Below, piece by piece: positions 43,943 to 52,799 of a stretch of DNA of 64,000 nucleotides (its first letter is position 1; each line of letters opens with the position of its first letter). The DNA comes from Azophilus sp965214305 (lineage in GTDB: Bacteria; Pseudomonadota; Gammaproteobacteria; Pseudomonadales; Azotimanducaceae), in contig OZ243949.1 of assembly GCA_965214305.1 (NCBI GenBank), forward strand, positions 1,178,001 through 1,242,000, read 5' to 3'. The notes below the pieces were generated by a model that had not been told where the DNA came from, made no database searches, and saw nothing but the letters and a program-made list of their open reading frames with translations. The position numbers and the translations under genes were made by a program.

Positions 43943-44381
43943 AGCGGAAATAGACGGTCTGCTGCGCGGCTTCACGGACGATTTGCGCAAGAAGCTGCGC
44001 GCTGATCCGCTCAAAGTGCTGCGCCGCAAAAATCCGTTCCTGTTCCGGGTTCGGTGCGGCAGGGATGCCCATGAACTGACCCGGATGGTCATTGATGCCT
44101 ACCTGTCCTCCAGTGAGGAAACCATGTTTGGCAACATCATTGAGGAGGTCGCCATAGCGGTTTGCGGTCATGCCAAGGGCGGCAGGAAGTCCGCAGCCGA
44201 GGGCATTGACCTTGAGTATGACGAGAACGACACGCGCACGATCATTCAGGTTAAGTCCGGGCCGAACTGGGGCAACAGCAGCCAGCGCAAAAAGTTGGCG
44301 GACAACTTCATCAGCGCCGCAAAACGGCTGAGGCAGACGAATGTAACTGCCCGATGCGTTGAGGGGATTTCCTACGGCTAA
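43908..44381 (+). CDS. EcoO109I-like type II restriction endonuclease, shortened
   Basis: 157 aa. SSEETMFGNIIEEVAIAVCGHAKGGRKSAAEGIDLEYDE then IIQVKSGPNWGNSSQRKKLADNF contain the PD-(D/E)xK-type core (Asp in GIDLEY, Lys in QVKSG) found in the EcoO109I family. EcoO109I itself is about 272 aa. This ORF stops at GISYG, where family members continue with a long C-terminal part. The stop is followed by non-homologous sequence. The core is present, but the missing DNA-contact and dimer parts make activity doubtful. Confidence 0.7.
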   Translation: MTSKPSWWPAVEAEIDGLLRGFTDDLRKKLRADPLKVLRRKNPFLFRVRCGRDAHELTRMVIDAYLSSSEETMFGNIIEEVAIAVCGHAKGGRKSAAEGIDLEYDENDTRTIIQVKSGPNWGNSSQRKKLADNFISAAKRLRQTNVTARCVEGISYG

Positions 44382-44448
44382 AGCGGCGCAATCAACTGGG
44401 ACAGATGCCTAAGATTGGCCATGAACGACCTGCCATAGAGGAGGAACC

Positions 44449-44583
44449 ATGCAAGATCCACCGGAGCCTGTAGAGTTGCCGCCTGAGCATCAGGCGGAGT
44501 TGGACGAGGCGGTTAGACTGCTGCTAGGCATAGACGCCCCGCCAAGTCATGGACCGGATGACGGCGAGCCGGTGGCTGCGTGA
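44449..44583 (+). CDS. Small acidic protein downstream of the restriction gene
   Basis: 44 codons, too short for many gene callers. ATG 44449 has a very good ribosome site (GAGGAGGAACC). The peptide is acidic and Pro/Glu-rich (MQDPPEPVELPPEHQAELDEAV then RLLLGIDAPP). It follows the nuclease gene by 68 bases in the same direction. It could be a controller, an anti-restriction partner or only a leftover. The ribosome site is the main reason to keep it. Confidence 0.4.
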   Translation: MQDPPEPVELPPEHQAELDEAVRLLLGIDAPPSHGPDDGEPVAA

Positions 44584-44611
44584 CGCCTTGTCAACTATTC
44601 TTGATAAGCCC

Positions 44612-45685
44612 CTAAAACAGCGACTGTTGCCGGGTTTGCGCTTGTGGCGGCACAAAAAGATCGGTTCGCAGTGGCGGTAGTCGCGCATTTTCCACACCTT
44701 GCTTGCGACAGGCCGCAGCGAACCGCACCGCCAACAGTTCCGCAACGGGCCCCGTGCCCCGCATACGCCGCCCCCAGGCCGAGTCGTAAGTCTTGCCGCC
44801 ACGGGTCTGACGCACCGCATTCATCACACGCTCGGCGCGCAAAGGATAGTGCTCGGCAAGCCATGCCTCGAACAATGCCCGCACCTCCAACGGCAGCCGC
44901 AACAACACATAGCGCAAGGCCCGCGCGCCCGCCGCAACGGCTCGCCGCACAATGGTTTCGAGTTCCGCGTCGTTAATGAACGGGATAACGGGGGCCGCCA
45001 TGGCACCAACCGGCACACCGGCCGCACTGAGCCGCTCAATAGCCCGCAGCCGTGCGGCCGGGCTGGCGGTGCGAGGCTCCAGTTTGATTTTCAACGCATT
45101 GGATAAGGTTGTGATGCTCACCATGACGCTTATCAATTGCCGCTCGGCAAGCTCGGTGAGGACATCCAAATCGCGCAGGATGAGTTGCCCCTTGGTGACG
45201 ATACTCACCGGGTGGCGGTGCTCAAGAGCGATTTCCAAAATGCTTCGGGTAATGCGCAAGCGCTTTTCCACAGGCTGGTAGGGATCGGTATTGGTGCCCA
45301 TGGCAATGGGTCGGCATTGGTAGGTTCGGCGGCCCAATTCCTCCAGCAATCGTTCCCTGACCCCGGTTTTGTAGAAAATCTTTGTTTCGAAATCGAGGCC
45401 GGGCGATAAATCAAGGTAGGCATGGGTGGGCCGAGCGAAGCAATAGACGCAACCGTGCTCGCAACCCTTGTAGGCATTAATGGAGCGGTCGAAGGGAATA
45501 TCCGGCGATTGATTGCGCGTGATCAGGCGTACCGTGCGGTCGGGCAAGAATTCGGTTACCGGGCTCGAGCGGGGTTCTTCCTCAGGTTCCCAGCCATCGG
45601 CCACGGGCTCGGACTTGGTGTTCAGATAGCGGCTTTCCGGGTTGATCGTAGCACCCCGGCCCTTGTGGGTATGTGCTTTCTCCAT
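44612..45685 (-). CDS. PA0069-family radical SAM protein
   Basis: 357 aa. The radical SAM cluster motif CEHGCVYCFARPTHAYLDLSPG (Cx3Cx2C) lies near residue 77 and the start GRGATINPESRY and FLPDRTVRLITRNQSPDIPFD are typical of this family, which is related to spore-photoproduct lyase-like proteins. VSIVTKGQLILRDLDVL and PVGAMAAPVIPFIND belong to the barrel. The reaction is unknown. It is convergent with the accessory restriction genes and looks like core genome. Confidence 0.88.
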   Translation of the reverse strand: MEKAHTHKGRGATINPESRYLNTKSEPVADGWEPEEEPRSSPVTEFLPDRTVRLITRNQSPDIPFDRSINAYKGCEHGCVYCFARPTHAYLDLSPGLDFETKIFYKTGVRERLLEELGRRTYQCRPIAMGTNTDPYQPVEKRLRITRSILEIALEHRHPVSIVTKGQLILRDLDVLTELAERQLISVMVSITTLSNALKIKLEPRTASPAARLRAIERLSAAGVPVGAMAAPVIPFINDAELETIVRRAVAAGARALRYVLLRLPLEVRALFEAWLAEHYPLRAERVMNAVRQTRGGKTYDSAWGRRMRGTGPVAELLAVRFAAACRKQGVENARLPPLRTDLFVPPQAQTRQQSLF

Positions 45686-45852
45686 CGCGCTCTATCAGGC
45701 CTTATGATCTCGAACCCCGGACATTAACTGTATTCATATACAGTATCAAGGGTGCCGCGTTCGCGTCCCATCCCGGCCCGCCCCGACGCCCGGCCACCCC
45801 CAATGTGGGCTTCGGTGGCGACTGGAATGCTTTAACCGGGAATTAAGACGAA

Positions 45853-46413
45853 TGTGCGGGCTCAGAAACATTTCGGAACTTCCTCCCCGGGGCCTGGCCC
45901 CATGAACTGACTGGACGGGGAGAGTGGCGCCGGGCCATGAACGAAGGGAGCCGTGGGCGACCGGAGTTCATGGCCCGGCGGCGCGCGCTGACGCACGCCG
46001 CCGGCTCAGGCATGCTTGATTCAACCAACGAACAAGGAGCCCGGGCATGAGACTGTTGCACGCCTGCCCACCTTCCTGCAAGCGCCTGTAGGGGCTCAGG
46101 ACATTTCGGAATTTTGTTGTGTTGGTTCCGACATGCTTTCCAGGTGGACAAGATACTCGTCGGGTGTTCGGCAGTCCAATACGATGTGGGGGCGCTCGTA
46201 GTTATGGAAGAACTCGTGCTCGGCGAGCCTCTACGACGGACCCCTCACCGTCGCCGACGTCGTCCCAAGGCTCGCCCGGCACGAGTTCTTCCACAACCAC
46301 CGGCGGCCGCACTGGGCGCTGGATTGCCGAACGCCGAACGAGTACCTTGTCGGGATCGAGGATGCTGCCTGATCCGGCAGGCGAAAAGTTCCGAAAGGTC
46401 CTGAGCCGGCACA
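45853..46413. mobile_element. Decayed IS (IS481/IS3-type transposase) with both terminal repeats
   Basis: Left end TGTGCGGGCTCAGAAACATT and right end, on the minus strand, TGTGCCGGCTCAGGACCTTT form imperfect ~25-bp inverted repeats. Two transposase C-terminal fragments lie back to back inside: 46096-46227 on the minus strand (LAEHEFFHNYERPHIVLDCRT, then stop) and 46226-46372 on the plus strand (LARHEFFHNHRRPHWALDCRT, then stop). They are homologous to each other, so parts of two insertions have merged. The N-terminal parts of both transposases are gone. Confidence 0.75.
45928..45980. repeat. Inverted repeat inside the IS remnant
   Basis: CGCCGGGCCATGAAC (45928-45942) and GTTCATGGCCCGGCG (45966-45980), perfect 15-bp arms with a 23-base loop. 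It could block read-through into the element. No T-run follows. Confidence 0.55.
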
Positions 46414-46418
46414 TTTGG

Positions 46419-46446
46419 TTGATTTCGTGGGGATTCAGGTTACACT
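46419..46446 (+). promoter_or_regulatory. Candidate promoter of the sulfur-modification operon
   Basis: TTGATT (46419-46424), 16 bases, TACACT (46441-46446). It begins six bases outside the right IS end and about 60 bases before the first operon gene. No other promoter is apparent before the ten overlapping genes. Confidence 0.4.
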
Positions 46447-46507
46447 ACAGCCCCGCATCCTCCACTATGGAAACGCAAGCGACCCATAGTCCCGAGCTGG
46501 AGCAAGC

Positions 46508-47845
46508 ATGACTGAACTTGTCGTTCGCCATACTCCCAAGCTCGTTGTCACCAAGCGGGTTCCCGAACCGCCGACAAGGCACGACCCGGATAGTGAATAC
46601 GCGTTTCGATACCGGGCCAAGAAACATGCCAGCTTGCCCCATGTGGTGAAGTTCTCCGGCGGTCGATCTAGCGGCCTGCTGCTGTTCACCCTGCTGGAGA
46701 GCAGCCTGCTCGATGCCGCCCGGGGCGATGTGATCATTTTCAACAATACGTCCGCGGAACACCCGGAAACCTACCGTTTCGTTCGCCATTGCATGCAGGC
46801 GGCACGCATCTACGGCATCCCGTTCTTCCAGATCGAGTTTCAAACCTACGAGGACGCGCGCAAGGGCGAGTGGTCGCGCCTGCCCGCCTACCGGCTGGTC
46901 AATGACCAGCCGAAGTCGCCAGAAAATCCCGACGGCTTCCACTGGCAGGGAGAGGTGTACGAGGAACTGCTGTCTTGGTCGGGCTACGTTCCGAATCAGT
47001 TTGAGCGCATCTGCACACAAAAGCTGAAGCTCGAAGTGACCCGCAGCTTCCTGCGGGATTGGCTGTCATCCAAGCCGGCCATTCCCCGGCTCGGGCACTA
47101 CGGTGACCACTCCCGAATCGATGCGGAAACGGCGTTTCAGCGCCACCGCAGGAATCGGGGCGGCGTTCCCAGGGAAATCTTCGTGCAAAAGCGGGCCTAT
47201 GCGTGGAACAGGTCGCATTTTAGGCCGGAACAGCGTTTCGATGCCTATTGCCCAAACTGGAAGCCCTTCGGGAACGCGGTCTTGGCCGGTCGCACCTTCG
47301 GCGGCAAGGCAACGTTCGGCAAAGGCGGCGTGGAGTACGTCGCCATGATCGGGTTGCGGGCAGACGAACCGCAACGCATCGCTCGGGTTGCTGAGCGCAG
47401 CGCAAGCGACGCCGGATTCGAGGGCGAGCACATCTACATGCCGCTGGGCGACATGGCGGTCACTCGGGACGACGTGAATGCCTTCTGGGCACGGCAAAAC
47501 TGGGACTTGGCCCTGCCGAACGATGCCAGTCTGTCCAATTGCGTCTTCTGTTTCCTCAAGGGCGCAGCCAACCTTGCCGCGGTTCGCGCCTATATGGAGC
47601 TGGAGAAGGCGACCGAGGCGGAGGGTTTTGGTCCTTTGGCCAACACCCCCTGCGATCTCGCTTGGTGGAACCGCATCGAAACCAGCTACGGCCGGGATCT
47701 GCTTGCCGAACGCCGAGAAACTCGGGGCAACGTCAGCCACATCGGTTTTTTCGGTAGTGACGGCGTCTCCTACCGCGCCATGAGCGAGGGCCTTGACCTG
47801 GCCGACTATTCCGAGACCATGCTGCCTTGCGACTGCACCGAATGA
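46508..47845 (+). CDS. PAPS-reductase-like PP-loop protein (DndC/SspD type)
   Basis: 445 aa. The PP-loop VVKFSGGRSSGLLLF (SGG at residues 50-52) binds and activates ATP, and FNNTSAEHPETYRF at residues ~79-91 is the partner motif of PAPS reductases. Cys 169, Cys 248, the pair CVFC (345/348) and CDC near the C-terminus could bind an iron-sulfur cluster as in DndC. In phosphorothioation systems such a protein adenylates the DNA backbone and passes sulfur from the cysteine desulfurase. That enzyme is encoded next, overlapping by four bases (ATGA). GGAG precedes the start at five bases. An RNA- or nucleotide-modifying role is the main alternative. Confidence 0.8.
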   Translation: MTELVVRHTPKLVVTKRVPEPPTRHDPDSEYAFRYRAKKHASLPHVVKFSGGRSSGLLLFTLLESSLLDAARGDVIIFNNTSAEHPETYRFVRHCMQAARIYGIPFFQIEFQTYEDARKGEWSRLPAYRLVNDQPKSPENPDGFHWQGEVYEELLSWSGYVPNQFERICTQKLKLEVTRSFLRDWLSSKPAIPRLGHYGDHSRIDAETAFQRHRRNRGGVPREIFVQKRAYAWNRSHFRPEQRFDAYCPNWKPFGNAVLAGRTFGGKATFGKGGVEYVAMIGLRADEPQRIARVAERSASDAGFEGEHIYMPLGDMAVTRDDVNAFWARQNWDLALPNDASLSNCVFCFLKGAANLAAVRAYMELEKATEAEGFGPLANTPCDLAWWNRIETSYGRDLLAERRETRGNVSHIGFFGSDGVSYRAMSEGLDLADYSETMLPCDCTE

Positions 47846-49017
47846 AGCAACAGCCCATATATCTCGACTACCAAGCCACGACTCCGCTCGATCCAAGGGT
47901 ACGAGAGTCGATGATGCCCTTTCTGTGCGAGAATTTCGGCAATCCACACTCCACTGATCACGCTTTCGGCTGGGAGGCCGCTGCCGCGGTTCGCGATGCG
48001 CGCGCCAAAGTGGCTGAGTTCATCAACGCTGACGATGATGAAGTCCTGTTTACGTCCGGCGCCACCGAAGCCTGCCATCTCGCGCTCGGGGGCGTGGCGA
48101 CATATATGGGCGATGAGTGCAACCGCAAACGGATCGTCACCGTGGCCACCGAGCACCCTGCCGTGCTCCAAACGGCGTTGAGGTTGGATCGTCAAGGGTT
48201 TGAAACAGTGGTGCTGCCAGTCAAGTCGGACGGCTTGATTGACCTCGCCAAGCTCGATCGTGTTCTTGACGAACGGACGCTGATCGTTTCCGTGATGACG
48301 GCAAACAACGAAATCGGCGTGTTGCAGCCCATTCAGGAGATAGCAGACCGGTGTCGGCATGTTGGTGCTTTGCTCCACACCGATGCCGCGCAAGCCGGAG
48401 GCCGTCTGCCGATGGATGTGGAGCGCTTGGGGGTGGACCTGCTTAGCCTGTCCGCGCACAAGATGTATGGACCGAAGGGTGTCGGCGCCCTCTTCGTCCG
48501 AGCCGGCGTGCCCATCCTTCCAATTTGGGGCGGTGGGGGACAGCAACGGGGGCTGCGCAGCGGCACCTTGGCACCCGCCTTGGTCGCAGGCTTTGGAACC
48601 GCTTGCGAGCTCGCAGTTGATCAACAGGAGTCGGATCGGGAGCGAATTTCACGATTAACCGCCCGGCTACTGCAACGGCTGCGGAACGTATTTCCCAGTC
48701 TCCTTCTTTTCGGCCATCCTGAGCGGCGGGTGCCGGGCAGTGTCAACATCGGATTCCCAGGCATTCCAGCTGAACTGATGATCCGCAACGTGGCCAAAAG
48801 CCTGGCGGTTTCCAGCGGTGCGGCCTGTGCGTCGGCCAGCAGCGAGCCCTCCCGCGTTTTGCTGGCACTTGGCTTGGATAGGGAGACAGCCGCCACGGGC
48901 ATTCGCATCAGCCTCGGTCGCTTTACCACCGAAGCCGACGTTGACGCCGCCGTTGGCACCTTTGAATGGGCGGGCACCGCCCTCCACTCGCAACCAGCAC
49001 AGCATGCCGCTGGCTAG
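47842..49017 (+). CDS. Cysteine desulfurase (IscS/DndA-like)
   Basis: 391 aa, PLP enzyme that removes sulfur from cysteine and holds it as a persulfide. IYLDYQATTPLDPRV is the start, SGATEACHLAL the cofactor loop, TEHPAVLQT the His, LSLSAHKMYGPKGVGALFV the PLP Lys, and SGAACASASSEPSRVLLALG carries the catalytic Cys in the flexible loop. The ATGA overlap with the PP-loop gene and the adjacent next gene indicate dedicated sulfur supply rather than general iron-sulfur assembly (no iscU or iscA nearby). It stands for DndA/SspA. Confidence 0.93.
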   Translation: MKQQPIYLDYQATTPLDPRVRESMMPFLCENFGNPHSTDHAFGWEAAAAVRDARAKVAEFINADDDEVLFTSGATEACHLALGGVATYMGDECNRKRIVTVATEHPAVLQTALRLDRQGFETVVLPVKSDGLIDLAKLDRVLDERTLIVSVMTANNEIGVLQPIQEIADRCRHVGALLHTDAAQAGGRLPMDVERLGVDLLSLSAHKMYGPKGVGALFVRAGVPILPIWGGGGQQRGLRSGTLAPALVAGFGTACELAVDQQESDRERISRLTARLLQRLRNVFPSLLLFGHPERRVPGSVNIGFPGIPAELMIRNVAKSLAVSSGAACASASSEPSRVLLALGLDRETAATGIRISLGRFTTEADVDAAVGTFEWAGTALHSQPAQHAAG

Positions 49018-51052
49018 GTCTCGAAGCGAACCTCGGGCTAGGCGGCAAGCCAAAACACCGGACCTGCACTTCGTGCCCGGGCCAAACAGCGGCTTTACGC
49101 CGGCCGGAATTGCGGCCTTCGACAACCTGCGTCCGGCCGCCGTGGTGCGCGAATTGATTCAGAACGCGCTTGACGCGGCTCGCTCTGCCAACACATCGCC
49201 AGCAGTAGTGCGCTTTCGTTTGACTCGTGTCGGGCGCAACAGCATCCCCGGCATCGAAAGCTACGAACGAGCCTTCGAGCAAGCTGTGCAGTCTCAGCGA
49301 GAACTGATGGGCGGGCATCTGGCTCAACAGGCTGAACTGGTCCGCAAGCGCGTCGAGCGAGCGCTCAAGCAAGAACAGGTCGAGGTGTTGTCGGTACACG
49401 ACAACGGCATCGGGCTTGATGAACAACGAATGACGGCACTACTGAGCGACGGGTTGAGTGTCAAGGACGGTGGTGCCACCGGCACCTATGGAAACGGTCA
49501 CTCCAGTGCCATACCGGTATCGGATCTTCGTTACGTTCTTTATGGGGGCATCACTGAGGATGGCAATCGGATCGCCGCCGGGCACGCGGTTCTTGCCTCT
49601 CACTACGTGCCAGGAGAACGGTATCTAAGAGGGGGCGACGGCTTTTTCGTTTTGGAGACACGGCCAAGCCCAACATCGCTGTATCAATACGCCTCAGCGA
49701 ACCAGATTCCGGACCTGATTGGTGAAGACCTCGACGGAATTGAGAGCGTCAGCGGCCACGGCACGACCGTCATCATCCCGGCCTTCAACCACTTCCTTGA
49801 TCGGAAAAAGAAAGCACTCTGGGACGTGGTGGCCCATGCCGCCTCGGCAAATTTCTTCATCGCCGTCGAGGAGGGAGAACTTGAGATCGAAGTGCAGGAC
49901 GCTCGGAACGGGACCGAGGAGCCCTCCCAAAAATTGGACCGCTCAACGCTAAGCCAAGTGCTTCATAAGCACTGCGATAAGGCCCGAGCCAAAGCCTTTC
50001 TAAGTGGCCTGAAAGCGTTTGATGCCCACAGAACGTTTCGACTAGGCAAACCGCTTCAGGTCGATACGTCTCACGGCGGGATCGATATCCGGTTGAACCC
50101 AAACGCATCTGGCGCTCCCCGAATCGATTTGTGCCGCAATGGCATGTGGATCACCAACAGCATACCGGGCTTCTACGGAAAGTTTGCGGACAGAGTGCCG
50201 TTTCATGCGGTGCTGTCGCTTAAGGCGGAAGCGGGTGGCGACCTCCACGACCATGTGCGTTCCGCGGAAGGGCCGCTGCACGACAGCCTCGAACTCAAGC
50301 GGCTTGAGAACGATGACCGTTCAGCTTGTCGGGTCGCTCTCGGGGAAATTGTCGAATCGCTCAGGGCGCACACCGCTGAGGTGGAATCCGAAGCCTTCGC
50401 CTCCGAGGAATTTCTGACACTCGACTTTGGGCTTGACGGTCCTGGGGGCGCTGGCGGCAGCAAGGCGTTTCGAGGCAAGCCAGTCGTGATCGGACGCCGA
50501 CCAGCGCAACAACTCCGGCCCTATGACCAAGGCCCGACAGCCAGCGGGGGCGCAACCGGCGCAGAGAGTGAGGCGGACACTCGCAGGGAAAGAAATACAC
50601 CCAAGGGGGATAAGCGAAGGCCAGCCCTATACGCCTTGGTTAAGGCGGCATCCAGGCCCGCCGGACGCCGTCGGAGGCATATCCATCTTCACTTTCCCCG
50701 CCCATGCGAGGCTGCGCAAGTTCGCTTGCTGGTCGACGAAGGGCTCGACGCCACCTGTGATCGACACGGGATGGACGAGTACCTGCCAGCGGAGTTGGGC
50801 GATGTGACGATCAACGGCGAACCTGCGACCGATGCCCAACTTGAACATTGGAATGGCAAGGTGGTGGGCGTGAAGCTGGGCGACGTTCCCGCCAAAGCAA
50901 CTTTTACCTTGGAAACGGACTTCACCTTCGGTGGTGCGTTCGCCGACCTGACTGGAACCGCACTGCGCATTGAGGTCTTCAGAACCCCGCAGGCCGGAGC
51001 AGCCACTCCAATCGAGGAAACCAAGGAGTCTGACGGGTCGCCCGATGTCTGA
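49004..51052 (+). CDS. GHKL (Hsp90/MutL/histidine-kinase fold) ATPase
   Basis: 682 aa. The ATP-binding domain is N-terminal: VVRELIQNALDAARS gives the N-box (Glu50, Asn54, Asp57), VLSVHDNGIGLDEQRM the DxGxG motif (Asp133) and GTYGNGHSSA the later glycine lid (residues ~159-169). The middle (residues ~200-470) is uncharacterised, followed by a polar linker and a C-terminal domain of ~160 residues with no motif I know. Such ATPases act as conformational clamps in several defence systems. Its start overlaps the desulfurase stop (49004 against 49017). It is not a kinase, as no phospho-acceptor His domain is seen. Confidence 0.8.
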   Translation: MPLARSRSEPRARRQAKTPDLHFVPGPNSGFTPAGIAAFDNLRPAAVVRELIQNALDAARSANTSPAVVRFRLTRVGRNSIPGIESYERAFEQAVQSQRELMGGHLAQQAELVRKRVERALKQEQVEVLSVHDNGIGLDEQRMTALLSDGLSVKDGGATGTYGNGHSSAIPVSDLRYVLYGGITEDGNRIAAGHAVLASHYVPGERYLRGGDGFFVLETRPSPTSLYQYASANQIPDLIGEDLDGIESVSGHGTTVIIPAFNHFLDRKKKALWDVVAHAASANFFIAVEEGELEIEVQDARNGTEEPSQKLDRSTLSQVLHKHCDKARAKAFLSGLKAFDAHRTFRLGKPLQVDTSHGGIDIRLNPNASGAPRIDLCRNGMWITNSIPGFYGKFADRVPFHAVLSLKAEAGGDLHDHVRSAEGPLHDSLELKRLENDDRSACRVALGEIVESLRAHTAEVESEAFASEEFLTLDFGLDGPGGAGGSKAFRGKPVVIGRRPAQQLRPYDQGPTASGGATGAESEADTRRERNTPKGDKRRPALYALVKAASRPAGRRRRHIHLHFPRPCEAAQVRLLVDEGLDATCDRHGMDEYLPAELGDVTINGEPATDAQLEHWNGKVVGVKLGDVPAKATFTLETDFTFGGAFADLTGTALRIEVFRTPQAGAATPIEETKESDGSPDV

Positions 51053-51929
51053 AACAGCCCCCATTGACGTTGTGGTGCCTGGAGCCTCCAACGCCATCAG
51101 TTCCCGGGAGCACCCGATTCTGGAAAGCGGCAACCTGTCTTTTCCCGAAGGCAGGTACAGGGTGTCCTTTGATCGGGAGGCGGGCGGTTACGGCTTCCAA
51201 CTTACGCACAAGCTTGAAGGCGCTGCGCTGCTCACCCGCCTGATTCAGGAGAAGAAGGCGAAGTTCGTTTGCATAGTGTCCTCGCCCCGATCCGCCTATC
51301 GCCAAATTCATCAATCATTCGATTCACGGCAGTCGGTGGCCTATGATGCCAATGACCTTGGTGAGCCGCCGCTGTTCACCCCAGCCGTGCTCTGCGTTTG
51401 CGACAGCGAAATCGATCTGGACTCGGAACGGGACGGCGTACACGAAATCTGGAATGGGCAACGGGTGCAACTCAGGGTAGGCTCACGACTAGCCCTCGGC
51501 AACGTCATACAACTTGAGGCATCCATTACCCATCTTCTGTCCCTGCATGCGGACGATATGCAGAGGAAAGGTGGGTTTGCCATCCAGATAGGAGAAGAGC
51601 CCTTCGGGTTTCGTGCGAATCTGCATCCGGAATTGCATCGCTTTGCTCGGTACGGAACCGCTGGCCCGGTCAAGGACCACCTCATGATCCATATCGTAAC
51701 TGCATGTCTAGCGCGCTTGCAGCGGGATTATTCTGAAGGCGCTGCGGACGATGGAGAGGTCGCTTGGGAGTCGCACCGCTCCCTGAAGGCACTGGCAGAT
51801 CATCTAAGTGACCGAGATCTCCCCCATTGGACCGACGACGAGTTCCGGCCCGAAGAGGTCGCCACGGCACTGTATCCGCTTCGCATTCCCGTCGATGACT
51901 TGGCTATCGAATCGGATGACGGCGAATGA
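51045..51929 (+). CDS. Unknown protein of the sulfur operon, gene 4
   Basis: 294 aa, no family recognised. The N-terminal half is rich in beta strands (GNLSFPEGRYRVSFDREAGGYGFQL), the middle contains FVCIVSSPRSAYRQIHQS and SEIDLDSERDGVHEIWNGQ, and the C-terminus is acidic (IPVDDLAIESDDGE). No signal peptide or membrane helix. The start overlaps the stop of the ATPase gene by eight bases and its stop overlaps the next start (ATGA), so it is a stoichiometric partner of the operon. A DNA- or protein-binding subunit is likely but unproven. Confidence 0.7.
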   Translation: MSETAPIDVVVPGASNAISSREHPILESGNLSFPEGRYRVSFDREAGGYGFQLTHKLEGAALLTRLIQEKKAKFVCIVSSPRSAYRQIHQSFDSRQSVAYDANDLGEPPLFTPAVLCVCDSEIDLDSERDGVHEIWNGQRVQLRVGSRLALGNVIQLEASITHLLSLHADDMQRKGGFAIQIGEEPFGFRANLHPELHRFARYGTAGPVKDHLMIHIVTACLARLQRDYSEGAADDGEVAWESHRSLKALADHLSDRDLPHWTDDEFRPEEVATALYPLRIPVDDLAIESDDGE

Positions 51930-52798
51930 ATGCCGCATCCCGCTGCGAGTTTGACGATGCCGACTACACGGCTTTCCGCAAGCGCCTTCTGCGCAGCAAG
52001 GGTAGCCAAGCACAGAGACGCTTCCTCGCGCGGGTACGAAGCGGTGATGACTTCATCCGGGAGTTGGACCAGATCAAGATTGTCGGCCAAGGTGCTGGAA
52101 ATCTGATTCCCGCGCCACTGACGGAAAGCGAGTTCAAGGATCCGCCAACGGATACCGAGCAAACCCTCTATCGGTCGTGGCATGACTTGGTCCCCGCTGT
52201 GGCTTGCCGGTCTTCATTCTGGGCGCTGATAACTCTTGAGCATCTTCGGGAGGGACGCATCCAACCCGTGTATCTCGCTGCGAATGGCGGTTCCCTGCCG
52301 GGCGGGGAAGAGCGAATCGATCGTGCGCTTGCGGACGGCACGGCCAACGCCGACAAACTCGTGGATAGCTGCGTGCGAACGGTGCTGCGCCGCCTCGGCG
52401 GCCTTCCCGAGGTGCGCGGCAACCGCTCCGTATTCGTGGACTGCCCTTTTGCAAGGGCTTGGTGGCGCGAGCGTATGGCCTGCGAAGCCGCCAAGGGCGA
52501 TCCGAGACTGGAAGACTATGCACGTGCCACCCTTCGCATCAGCCAGACCTATTGGGAGAAATTCATTGACCGCGTGGTGTTCCGCAACTCGACTTTTGGT
52601 GCCCTGAATATCCGAAGCGCCTTCATTCGAGCCTTGGGCAGCGCATTGTCGTCAGACCCCGAATCCGCCCTTCGGGAAACGGCAGCGCTGCAGCGCCTGT
52701 GTCGCCGGGCAACAGCGTACCAAGGTGGCCGGGAACTTGGGATATTTAGCGATGATGATCTCAATGACTTGATGCGGGTGCTGGTGGGAAGCTCTTAA
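51926..52798 (+). CDS. Unknown protein of the sulfur operon, gene 5 (DUF6339-like)
   Basis: 290 aa. Pattern words LYRSWHDLVPAVACRSSFWALITLEHL, SVFVDCPFARAWWRERMA and YWEKFIDRVVFRNSTFGALNIRSAFIRAL recall the DUF6339 family, which I remember from neighbourhoods of such operons. That assignment is from memory and weak. Mostly helical, basic N-terminus (RKRLLRSKGSQAQRRF). Starts inside the previous stop (ATGA). No catalytic motif can be named. Probably a DNA-binding or assembly component. Confidence 0.65.
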   Translation: MNAASRCEFDDADYTAFRKRLLRSKGSQAQRRFLARVRSGDDFIRELDQIKIVGQGAGNLIPAPLTESEFKDPPTDTEQTLYRSWHDLVPAVACRSSFWALITLEHLREGRIQPVYLAANGGSLPGGEERIDRALADGTANADKLVDSCVRTVLRRLGGLPEVRGNRSVFVDCPFARAWWRERMACEAAKGDPRLEDYARATLRISQTYWEKFIDRVVFRNSTFGALNIRSAFIRALGSALSSDPESALRETAALQRLCRRATAYQGGRELGIFSDDDLNDLMRVLVGSS

Positions 52799-52799
52799 C

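Larger units (their letters stand above)
45686..46507. other. Region between radical SAM gene and sulfur operon
   Basis: 822 bases without an intact gene. It contains an IS remnant with both ends (45853-46413), an inverted repeat inside it, and a candidate promoter for the sulfur-modification operon. Confidence 0.65.

Noticed and set aside
48818..49003. Extended start of the GHKL ATPase within the cysteine desulfurase
   Set aside because: The upstream part is a shifted frame of the desulfurase C-terminus. The ATG at 49004 overlaps the stop naturally.
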